Of a stretch of DNA of 12,092 nt, positions 1-4,925 are shown piece after piece (the first letter of the stretch is position 1; the number at the start of each line of letters is the position of its first letter). The notes below the pieces were generated by a model. It did no database searches, was not told the DNA's origin, and worked only from the letters and a program-made list of their open reading frames with translations. The stretch is from NCBI GenBank assembly GCA_964466965.1, contig CAYXPZ010000066.1, forward strand, positions 1 to 12,092, read 5' to 3'. The position numbers and the translations under genes are program-made. The DNA comes from Dichotomicrobium sp964466965 (GTDB taxonomy: Bacteria > Pseudomonadota > Alphaproteobacteria > Rhizobiales > Rhodomicrobiaceae).

Positions 1-218
1 CCGTCGCCCGGCACCTTTTGCTCGGCCATGCCAAAATCTGTGCAGCGGTGCTCGACATAGCGGTCGTATTCCTCGAACGAGTCTTCATCGAGCAACAGGG
101 CGATGCGCTCGCGCGCCGTCAGCTTGCCGCGCGCGTGCTGCGCGTCGATCCGCTTCTGGCCGCCGCCCAGGCGCGACTCCTCGCGCCGCCGCTCCATCTC
201 CGCCAGGACTTCCTTCAT
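1..218 (-). CDS. pccB: Propionyl-CoA carboxylase beta subunit, N-terminal part (truncated by window edge)
   Basis: This is the first 72 codons of an acyl-CoA carboxylase carboxyltransferase subunit; the rest lies beyond position 1. The visible protein begins MKEVLAEMERRREESRLGGG and carries GKLTARERIALLLDEDSFEE followed by VEHRCTDFGM and ending QKVPGDG. This is the conserved entry to the carboxyl-transferase domain in biotin-dependent propionyl-CoA carboxylase beta chains. The family transfers carboxyl from carboxybiotin on the alpha chain (PccA) to propionyl-CoA, giving methylmalonyl-CoA in the cytosol. The ATG at 218 is preceded by GAGG with a 5-nt spacer, which fixes the start. It lies 75 nt downstream of the DMT transporter gene. 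PccB versus a close relative (acetyl- or methylcrotonyl-CoA carboxylase beta) rests on family resemblance of the N-terminus; the catalytic part is not in view. Confidence 0.9.
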   Translation of the reverse strand, partial: MKEVLAEMERRREESRLGGGQKRIDAQHARGKLTARERIALLLDEDSFEEYDRYVEHRCTDFGMAEQKVPGD

Positions 219-250
219 CGTTTCCTCGCCGTTGCCGTTCTGGTTCTTAT

Positions 251-263
251 CGTGCTTAGCACG
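251..263 (-). other. Short inverted repeat in the gap before pccB
   Basis: CGTGC-TAA-GCACG (minus-strand reading) forms a 5-bp hairpin or a small operator-like palindrome. It lies in the 75-nt gap (219-293) between the end of the EamA gene and the pccB start. There is no T-run, so it does not look like a rho-independent terminator. A TTGGGC hexamer lies 13 nt upstream of GCTAAG on the same strand, but the match to a promoter is too weak to call. Nothing else is recognisable in the gap. Confidence 0.25.
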
Positions 264-293
264 CTGCGCGCGCGCCCAAAAGTCCGCCGCGTG

Positions 294-1187
294 TCATGCG
301 CGTCGGCTGCCGCGCCGGGCCAAATAGATTCCAATAAGGATCACCGCGCCGCCGAGCAAATGCGACCATGTTAGCGTCTCACCCAGCAGCAGCCAGGCCA
401 GGGCCGCGGCCGCCATCGGCTGAAGCAGCAGACTGACTGATGAAAACGCCGCGGGGAGATGCGCGAACCCGTAAGTGATGAGCGTCTGCCCAGCGACCTG
501 GCTGACCAGCGCCACGCCAAACAGGACGCCCCACCCTGCAATCGTTTCCGGCAGTAGCGTCTCACCCAGCGCAGTGGCAGCGATCAGCAATCCCGCCGCG
601 GTGAACACCGAACTCCACGCCATGATGCTGAAGGCTGCATGGAACCGGCGCAGCCGCGCCACGCTGAGCTGATAAGCGCCGTAAAACACCGCCGTAAGCA
701 CGCCGAGCAAATCGCCGAAGACCTGCGTCGGATCGAGACTGAAACTCGCGCCCGTGAGCATCGCCGCCCCGCTGATCGCAAACCCCAATCCGAGGATGAA
801 CAGCCGTGTGATCCGCTCATTGAACAAGAGCCAGGCTGCCAGCGCGACGAAAATCGGTGCGAGGTTGGCGAGCAATGTCGCGTTAGCGACAGTGGTGTAG
901 ACGATCGCGTAATGCCAGACCCCGAGATCGGCCGCAAAAAACAGCCCGCACAGGATCACCGGCAGGCGCACTGGCACTGGCGTCTTGCCGCCCGGCCGCG
1001 TCCTGCGCGCCAGAAGCATCAGCACAGGCACGGCCAGCGCGGCGCGCCAGAACGCCGTAGCCGCCGGTCCGGTCTCGCTCAGCCGCACGAAGATCGGCGC
1101 AAACGCGATGGCCAGCGCCCCGGCAACCAGGGCCAGGATCGCCAGGCGCTGATCCCGAACGGTTGCTGTGAGCGTTGCGTCGGCCAC
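294..1187 (-). CDS. EamA/DMT-family transporter (10 predicted TM segments)
   Basis: A 297-residue integral membrane protein of the drug/metabolite transporter superfamily. It shows the usual tandem layout: EamA repeat 1 at about residues 16-145 and repeat 2 at about 158-290. The first repeat contains the typical APIFVRLSETGP and WRAALAVPVL stretches and ends near ISGAAML. The second has LLQPMAAAALAWLLLGETLTW followed by GGAVILIGIYLARR, a very characteristic EamA ending. The length is normal for a ten-helix DMT exporter. Family members export amino acids, nucleotides or other small metabolites; the substrate cannot be read from sequence. The start is GTG (reverse complement of 1185-1187), only 15 nt after the stop of the upstream gene. 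No better in-frame start exists upstream and the SD is poor, so translational coupling to the upstream gene is plausible. The family call is firm. Confidence 0.9.
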   Translation of the reverse strand: MADATLTATVRDQRLAILALVAGALAIAFAPIFVRLSETGPAATAFWRAALAVPVLMLLARRTRPGGKTPVPVRLPVILCGLFFAADLGVWHYAIVYTTVANATLLANLAPIFVALAAWLLFNERITRLFILGLGFAISGAAMLTGASFSLDPTQVFGDLLGVLTAVFYGAYQLSVARLRRFHAAFSIMAWSSVFTAAGLLIAATALGETLLPETIAGWGVLFGVALVSQVAGQTLITYGFAHLPAAFSSVSLLLQPMAAAALAWLLLGETLTWSHLLGGAVILIGIYLARRGSRRA

Positions 1188-1202
1188 GCCTGCGATCCGC
1201 GC

Positions 1203-1787
1203 CTAAGCCACTTCGGGGCGCAGGCTGCCGCTCTGGCGGCGCAGCGCGGCGTTGACGAGGTCGATTGGCGCGTTCACCTCCAGCCCGTAAAGAACTTCCT
1301 TGCCGAACGCGACGCCTTCCTGCGCGATCTGTCGGGCCTGCTGGACCACTGCGATCTGTTGCTCGCGCTCTGCGCCAGCCTCCATCATGTCGTCAAGGCG
1401 GGCAAGAAGCGCGGTCAGCCGTTCCCGGTGACTGTAGAATGACACGACCTTGTAGATCACTGCGCGCGGCAGACTCGCAAGCTCGACCAGATGAGTCTGA
1501 TACACCATGTCATGCCCGATCCGCCCGGGCATACCAGAAGCTGCGGCATTGCTTTCGCGGATCGTCCGCTCCCATCCGCGGCTACCATCGAGAAACGCCT
1601 GCAGATCATGCACATTGGCCTCGATCTCGGCGTAAAGCGCGCAGATCAGGCGCTCGGCCCGGCGTTGCTCGTCATGCCATGCGCGCGCCGCATCCAATAC
1701 ATGCTTCAGAAAGTAGAGCAAGAACGTTCCTGCGGCCAGCACAGCGGCAAGCGCCACCGTTTGCCCGGCCATACTCGTCTCGGCCAT
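1203..1787 (-). CDS. Hypothetical membrane-anchored protein, 194 aa
   Basis: I do not recognise this family. The protein has one clear N-terminal hydrophobic segment at about residues 10-30 (VALAAVLAAGTFLLYFLKHV). It continues into a charged, probably helical cytoplasmic body: AWHDEQRRAERLICALYAEIEANV at 36-59, then FYSHRERLTALLARLDDMMEAGAEREQQIAVVQQARQIAQ at about 117-155, which looks coiled-coil-like. The C-terminal 25 residues are basic and polar. There is no catalytic motif. The ATG at 1787 has AGGG 9 nt upstream; a second Met at residue 6 is also possible. A promoter-like sequence at 1861-1889 suggests it starts its own transcript, which would also carry the EamA gene 15 nt downstream. 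Codon use looks like the neighbours, and plus-strand frames over the same region look like shadows. It is probably a real but uncharacterised gene. Confidence 0.72.
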   Translation of the reverse strand: MAETSMAGQTVALAAVLAAGTFLLYFLKHVLDAARAWHDEQRRAERLICALYAEIEANVHDLQAFLDGSRGWERTIRESNAAASGMPGRIGHDMVYQTHLVELASLPRAVIYKVVSFYSHRERLTALLARLDDMMEAGAEREQQIAVVQQARQIAQEGVAFGKEVLYGLEVNAPIDLVNAALRRQSGSLRPEVA

Positions 1788-1825
1788 AATTCAAAGCCCT
1801 TGTTCGGTCTACGCGATTGAAAAGC

Positions 1826-1855
1826 CGCCATGCCCGCCATGCGCGGCATGTGGCC
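1826..1855 (-). repeat. Tandem 9-bp direct repeat with partial inverted copy near the predicted transcription start
   Basis: On the minus strand GCATGGCGG occurs twice back to back (1843-1835 and 1834-1826). Just upstream CATGC-CGC-GCATG forms a 5-bp palindrome that shares half of the first repeat. The array covers roughly the first 30 transcribed bases expected from the promoter candidate at 1861-1889. It could therefore be an operator or a 5' UTR structure for the 194-aa membrane protein gene. In a GC-rich genome short repeats like this can also arise by chance. Confidence 0.4.
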
Positions 1856-1860
1856 CGCCG

Positions 1861-1889
1861 GTTATAGGGCCGCGCGCAAACGCTCACAA
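1861..1889 (-). promoter_or_regulatory. Sigma70-type promoter candidate for the 194-aa membrane protein and EamA genes
   Basis: Reading the minus strand, TTGTGA (1889-1884) is separated by exactly 17 nt from TATAAC (1866-1861). The extended -10, CCTATAAC, matches the alphaproteobacterial housekeeping consensus GCTANAWC (known from Caulobacter) at all but one position. It lies in the 121-nt gap after atp12, and transcription would begin near 1854, giving a leader of about 65 nt. The spacing and -10 match are good; the -35 is only fair. Confidence 0.5.
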
Positions 1890-1908
1890 GCGCTGATCTG
1901 TTGTCGCG

Positions 1909-2670
1909 TCACTCACGGTTTTGCGAAAGCGCAAGGAACCGGGCGGAAGCCGCCATATCGGCCCAGCGCGCCTCACGCCGCTGACGCGCCGCCGCCTCTT
2001 CGCCCCATTGGCTGATCTGCCAATCCTCGTCCAGATGCGCTGTGCGCCAGGCCTCTGCGGCGTCCAGACGCGCACGCGCCACCGCCAGCGTCAGCACGAG
2101 CGAGGCGGTGAGCGTGGTCATCTGGTTCATGGCTGTCAGCGCGAAATCGTCATACGCCCGCACCGCCTGCGTGAGCGCGGCAATGGCCTCCGGCGGCTGC
2201 GGGGTGTGCATAATTCCGGCGACGACGGTTAGCTCCGCGCCGAGGGTCTGGGCCAACCAGGCGAGGATGGGGTCCCAGCTTTGTGCTTGCAGCGCCACCA
2301 GTTTCTGCGGCCACTGCGCGCGATAGCACAACAGATCGGTTTCGCCATAGGCGACAAGCCCGCTGATCACCTCTTCACGGCGCGGCGCCGCCCGGTCGAT
2401 TGCGCTATTCGCAAGCCGGGTTAGCGGCATCGCAGTCGGGTTGATCTCCCCGCCTTGCGCGTCCCACTCTGCCGCGATGGCCTCAGCCAGCGGCCGTGAC
2501 GGCAGCACTTGCCGCGACTGCTGGGGCGTGTGAACCGGCCGGCCATCGAGCATCACCTGCCAGCCGGCTTCGCCCGCCTCGGCCCAGGCCGCCTCGTAAA
2601 ACCGGTTTGCCGCCGTCCTGGAAGGTTTGTGCTCGTTCAAAACGGCCTCTTCGGATTGGTGCATTCTCAT
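1909..2670 (-). CDS. ATP12-family F1-ATPase assembly chaperone
   Basis: A 253-residue ATP12 homologue. In mitochondria Atp12 binds the free alpha subunit of F1-ATPase during assembly; the alphaproteobacterial protein is presumed to do the same in the cytosol. Family hallmarks are RFYEAAWAE (23-31), VMLDGRPVHTPQ (39-50), LAEAIAAEWDAQGGEI (61-76), MPLTRLANSAID (81-92), YGETDLLCYRA (108-118), a helical core around 165-200 and the strongly conserved DEDWQISQWGEE (214-225). The length is typical. The ATG at 2670 shares four bases (ATGA) with the stop of the upstream pseudouridine synthase gene, implying translational coupling. A second Met is only two codons on. In many relatives a HAD-family phosphatase gene lies between rluC and atp12 (recalled, not checked); here the two are directly fused in order. 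The family call is very secure. Confidence 0.94.
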   Translation of the reverse strand: MRMHQSEEAVLNEHKPSRTAANRFYEAAWAEAGEAGWQVMLDGRPVHTPQQSRQVLPSRPLAEAIAAEWDAQGGEINPTAMPLTRLANSAIDRAAPRREEVISGLVAYGETDLLCYRAQWPQKLVALQAQSWDPILAWLAQTLGAELTVVAGIMHTPQPPEAIAALTQAVRAYDDFALTAMNQMTTLTASLVLTLAVARARLDAAEAWRTAHLDEDWQISQWGEEAAARQRREARWADMAASARFLALSQNRE

Positions 2671-3653
2671 TGTGCTGCGAACGGATCGCGATCATCCTCG
2701 GGATCGAAACCCAGCACATCCCAAGTACACCGCATATGCTGCGGCAACGCCGCGCTGATGTCGAACATTCCGCCAGCCGGATGGGGGAGGACAACGCGCC
2801 GCGCATGGAGGTGCAGCTTACGCGGAATTTCACCGCCGGGATGGGCTTGCGCCCCGCCGTATTTCCCGTCGCCGACGAGCGGGTGCCCAATCGCCGCAGC
2901 ATGCGCGCGGAGCTGGTGCGTGCGTCCGGTAATCGGCGTCATGGCCAGCCAGGCCATGCGTTTGCCCGCAGGCTCCAGAACGGCATAGCGGGTGGTCGCC
3001 GGTTTCGCGCCTTGATGGTTTGGGTCAACAGGATGCACCCGCTCGTCGCCGCGCCCGCCATGCTTGGCCAGTGCCAGGTTAATTTCGCCCTGCGCAGGTC
3101 TCGGCACGCCGATGACCAGCCCCCAATAGAGTTTCCTGGCGCTACGGTGTTTGAGGCTGCGGCCCAGTTTCGCCGCCGCATCCCGCGAGCGCGCCAGCAG
3201 CAGTACCCCGCTGGTATCCTTATCCAGACGATGAACGAGGCGCGGGCGCTCGGTTTTCTCGAATGTGAGACCATCGAGCAGCCGGTCCAAATGTTCGGTC
3301 GTGCTGCTACCCCCCTGAACGGCCAGCCCCGGCGGCTTGTTGAGCGCGAGGATGTCGTCGTCCTTGTGGATGGTCAGACTGCGGACAAACGCGATGTCGT
3401 CGCCGCTAAGAGGTTTTTCAGTGGTGGCTGGGGCCTCGGCGCTCGGCTGCGGCAGCGGCGGAACCCGGATCTCCTGGCCTTGTTCGATACGCGTATTGGC
3501 TTTCGCGCGCCCGCCATCAATTCGCACCTGCCCGGAGCGCAACAGTTTCTGCAGCCGCCCGTAAGAGAGGCCGGGGTAATGCGCGGCGAACCAGCGGTCC
3601 AGCCGCATGCCGTTCTCCCCGGGCGCGACCTGCTTTTTCTCCACACTCGCCAT
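2667..3653 (-). CDS. rluC: RluA-family 23S rRNA pseudouridine synthase, RluC type
   Basis: A 328-residue pseudouridine synthase with an N-terminal S4 RNA-binding domain (about 16-65, MRLDRWFAAHYPGLSYGRLQ through GQEIRVP) and a PseudoU_synth_2 catalytic domain (about 97-255). The signature HRLDKDTSG at 141-149 includes the catalytic aspartate D144; GRTHQLRAH at 243-251 is the second RluA-family block. RluC isomerises uridines 955, 2504 and 2580 of E. coli 23S rRNA. Assignment to RluC rather than RluD rests on the S4 domain and on its position between crcB and atp12, so it is likely but not proved. The ATG at 3653 lies 7 nt after the crcB stop. An internal ATG at codon 16 has a much stronger SD (GGGGAG, 6 nt away), but starting there would trim the usual N-terminal strand, so the longer form is preferred. 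Confidence 0.93.
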   Translation of the reverse strand: MASVEKKQVAPGENGMRLDRWFAAHYPGLSYGRLQKLLRSGQVRIDGGRAKANTRIEQGQEIRVPPLPQPSAEAPATTEKPLSGDDIAFVRSLTIHKDDDILALNKPPGLAVQGGSSTTEHLDRLLDGLTFEKTERPRLVHRLDKDTSGVLLLARSRDAAAKLGRSLKHRSARKLYWGLVIGVPRPAQGEINLALAKHGGRGDERVHPVDPNHQGAKPATTRYAVLEPAGKRMAWLAMTPITGRTHQLRAHAAAIGHPLVGDGKYGGAQAHPGGEIPRKLHLHARRVVLPHPAGGMFDISAALPQHMRCTWDVLGFDPEDDRDPFAAQ

Positions 3654-3660
3654 AGCTGAC

Positions 3661-4041
3661 TTACGAAAACATCATGCGGCCCAGCGCAAGGCCGGCAAAC
3701 ACCGCAAGCAGCGACAGCAGCACCGTGCCGCCAGCATAACTGAACGCGCCGATATAAGCCTTGCGCTCAAACAAAAAGGCGAAATCCATCGAAAACGCCG
3801 AGAACGTCGTGAAACCGCCGAGAACGCCGGTTGCGAGAAAAGTCCTGACTTCAAGCGGCGCGCTCCAGCGCAGAGCCAGCGCGGCGATCAGCAAGCCCAT
3901 CGCCAATGACCCTACCACATTCACGGCGAACGTGCCCCACGGGAAGGCCGCGCCGAACAGTTGGCCACACAACACATTGGTGAGGTGACGCAGCGCTGCG
4001 CCGATGGCGCCGCCTGCGGCGGCAAGCAGAACAAGACTCAT
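3661..4041 (-). CDS. crcB: Fluoride ion channel CrcB/Fluc
   Basis: A 126-residue four-helix inner-membrane protein of the CrcB/Fluc family, which exports toxic fluoride. Family motifs are GGAIGAALRH (10-19), PWGTFAVNVVGS (34-45, with the conserved Asn at 41) and TGVLGGFTTFSAFS (71-84). The last contains the TTFS segment and the paired phenylalanines F80 and F83 that line the fluoride pore. Hydrophobic helices run at about 2-25, 36-58, 66-90 and 98-122. One full-length copy is present, as in dual-topology homodimeric Fluc channels. The frame stays open upstream to 4482, but family alignment begins at MSLVLLAAAGG, so the ATG at 4041 (AGG 7 nt upstream) is the start. No fluoride riboswitch is seen ahead of it; a 7-bp hairpin at 4053-4069 is. 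The stop is 7 nt before the rluC start, so the two are co-transcribed. Confidence 0.95.
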   Translation of the reverse strand: MSLVLLAAAGGAIGAALRHLTNVLCGQLFGAAFPWGTFAVNVVGSLAMGLLIAALALRWSAPLEVRTFLATGVLGGFTTFSAFSMDFAFLFERKAYIGAFSYAGGTVLLSLLAVFAGLALGRMMFS

Positions 4042-4052
4042 GAGTGCCTGTG

Positions 4053-4069
4053 CAGCGCGCGTCGCGCTG
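4053..4069 (-). other. 7-bp hairpin directly upstream of crcB
   Basis: CAGCGCG-ACG-CGCGCTG is a perfect 7-bp inverted repeat with a 3-nt loop, in the 44-nt gap between the 79-aa gene and crcB. Its near edge is 11 nt before the crcB ATG, so the hairpin sits just above the weak SD. There is no T-tract, so it is not a standard terminator. It could damp read-through or stabilise a processed crcB mRNA. Confidence 0.45.
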
Positions 4070-4085
4070 TCGTCGCTATGCCTGA

Positions 4086-4325
4086 TCAGGATGACTTGCG
4101 GAAAAACATCGGCCGTAACCGCCCAGCAAGCCAGACCCCGAAGAACGCGCCGATGAGCGCAAAAACCAGCGTCACGCCTAACTCGATGGCGGTCGTGAAC
4201 TGAGCGACCTGATCCGGGTTTTCGAAGCGCTGTGTGGCGATCAGCTCGGTACTGGCAAAGCCAGCCACCCGCGCGCCCGGCACCGCGAAAATCACGAAGA
4301 ACAAAATGCCGAATATCGCCTTCAC
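4086..4325 (-). CDS. Small two-span membrane protein, 79 aa, coupled to the Tae4-like gene
   Basis: Not a recognised family. The protein has a hydrophobic N-terminus at about 3-21 (AIFGILFFVIFAVPGARVA), a polar linker of about 25 residues (STELIATQRFENPDQVAQFT) and a second hydrophobic helix at about 47-68 (IELGVTLVFALIGAFFGVWLAG, containing a GxxxG). It ends in a basic tail, RLRPMFFRKSS. It starts at GTG (4325), whose bases overlap the TGA of the Tae4-like gene (GTGA). A strong SD GGGAGGT lies just upstream at 4335-4329, inside the end of that gene. The tight coupling says the two products work together. Candidate roles are a membrane immunity protein or a class II holin-like protein (two spans, under 100 residues, basic C-terminus); both are inference. 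It does not resemble the known Tai4 immunity proteins, which are larger periplasmic helical proteins. Confidence 0.72.
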   Translation of the reverse strand: MKAIFGILFFVIFAVPGARVAGFASTELIATQRFENPDQVAQFTTAIELGVTLVFALIGAFFGVWLAGRLRPMFFRKSS

Positions 4326-4828
4326 GAGACCTCCCAGAACCAGATTTCGCCCGACTTGTCATAGCCGCCGAGCCAACCGAACCAAGGCAGCAGCATCTTG
4401 GCGGTCGTGCGCCAGCCGTTCCACAGGTCAATGTGGTCGCCGGTCGGGCGGGTCGTATCGCTCGTGCGCCACCAATAGCCATTGAAGAAGATGATGCCCG
4501 TACGCCCGTCTAGTTCGTTGGCGAAATCGGCCGGGTTTTCCAGTTTCAGCGTCGGCGACAGACCTTCGATGCGCGCACGCGCCAGCGCATTGCCGAGCTC
4601 CTTGGCCCGGATATAGTGCATGTCGCCGTCGTGGTGGCCGGTGTTGCGGGCATAACGGCATGTGATCGCGCCGTTGATCTGGCCGGGCCCAACGCCCGCA
4701 TCGCGCAGGCAAACGCCCATGCGGATCGCGCACTGATTGACGAAATTGGCGACGCCGCTTGTTCGGCAGGGCGCCTGGTTGCCCAGATTTGTGGGATGCG
4801 CGTCCCACAGGTCGCTGAAATTCACCAT
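4322..4828 (-). CDS. Tae4-like peptidoglycan amidase (type VI amidase effector 4 family)
   Basis: A 168-residue protein matching the Tae4 family from end to end. The start FSDLWDAHP resembles the family opening. NFVNQCAIRMGVCL (29-41) carries the presumed nucleophile C33; GDHIDLWNGW (130-139) carries the presumed catalytic H132 with D134 close by; GGYDKSGEIWFWEV (154-167) is the family ending. Characterised Tae4 proteins are Cys-His papain-fold endopeptidases that cut the D-Glu-mDAP bond in the peptide stem, in the periplasm of a target cell. There is no signal peptide, as expected for a T6SS-delivered or holin-released enzyme. The cysteines that form a disulfide after the catalytic His in enterobacterial Tae4 are not seen here. 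The ATG at 4828 has GAGG with a 4-nt spacer. It overlaps the 79-aa gene by 4 nt. No T6SS gene or recognisable Tai4 is present in the window, so its delivery route is unknown. Confidence 0.85.
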   Translation of the reverse strand: MVNFSDLWDAHPTNLGNQAPCRTSGVANFVNQCAIRMGVCLRDAGVGPGQINGAITCRYARNTGHHDGDMHYIRAKELGNALARARIEGLSPTLKLENPADFANELDGRTGIIFFNGYWWRTSDTTRPTGDHIDLWNGWRTTAKMLLPWFGWLGGYDKSGEIWFWEVS

Positions 4829-4884
4829 CTTGCCTCGCCCGCCGTGCTGGCCTGCCGCTTGGTCCCGGCGCTGTTTTCGGCTTG

Positions 4885-4912
4885 GCTATAGCATATTCGC
4901 GCCGCGCGCCAA
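4885..4912 (-). promoter_or_regulatory. Promoter candidate for the Tae4-like/79-aa pair
   Basis: In the 97-nt gap after rarA, the minus strand has TTGGCG (4912-4907), then TATAGC (4890-4885) after 16 nt. The -10 lies in GCTATAGC, which fits the alphaproteobacterial GCTANAWC consensus at all but one base and is itself palindromic. Transcription would start about 50 nt before the amidase ATG. This would let the pair be expressed independently of rarA. Confidence 0.4.
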
Positions 4913-4925
4913 ACATTGATGCGTG

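Noticed and set aside
639..1442. Plus-strand open frame of 267 codons opposite the EamA and 194-aa genes
   Set aside because: It is rich in Arg, Gln and Pro without any fold signal, and it spans the junction of two minus-strand genes. Shadow.
2496..3659. Plus-strand open frame of 387 codons opposite atp12 and rluC
   Set aside because: It is antisense to two secure genes, its composition is unlike a real protein, and there is no domain. Shadow.
4042..4085. Fluoride riboswitch upstream of crcB
   Set aside because: The gap is only 44 nt and lacks the conserved GATGG/CGCC/CTGATG-type elements of the crcB motif.
4042..4482. N-terminal extension of the crcB frame to a 273-aa protein
   Set aside because: The frame is open only because it shadows the amidase and 79-aa genes. 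The extension is Arg/Gly-rich, and CrcB homology begins exactly at the ATG at 4041.
4086..4828. Type VI secretion locus
   Set aside because: Only the amidase-like gene is present. No Hcp, VgrG, Tss or PAAR gene and no recognisable Tai4 is in the window.
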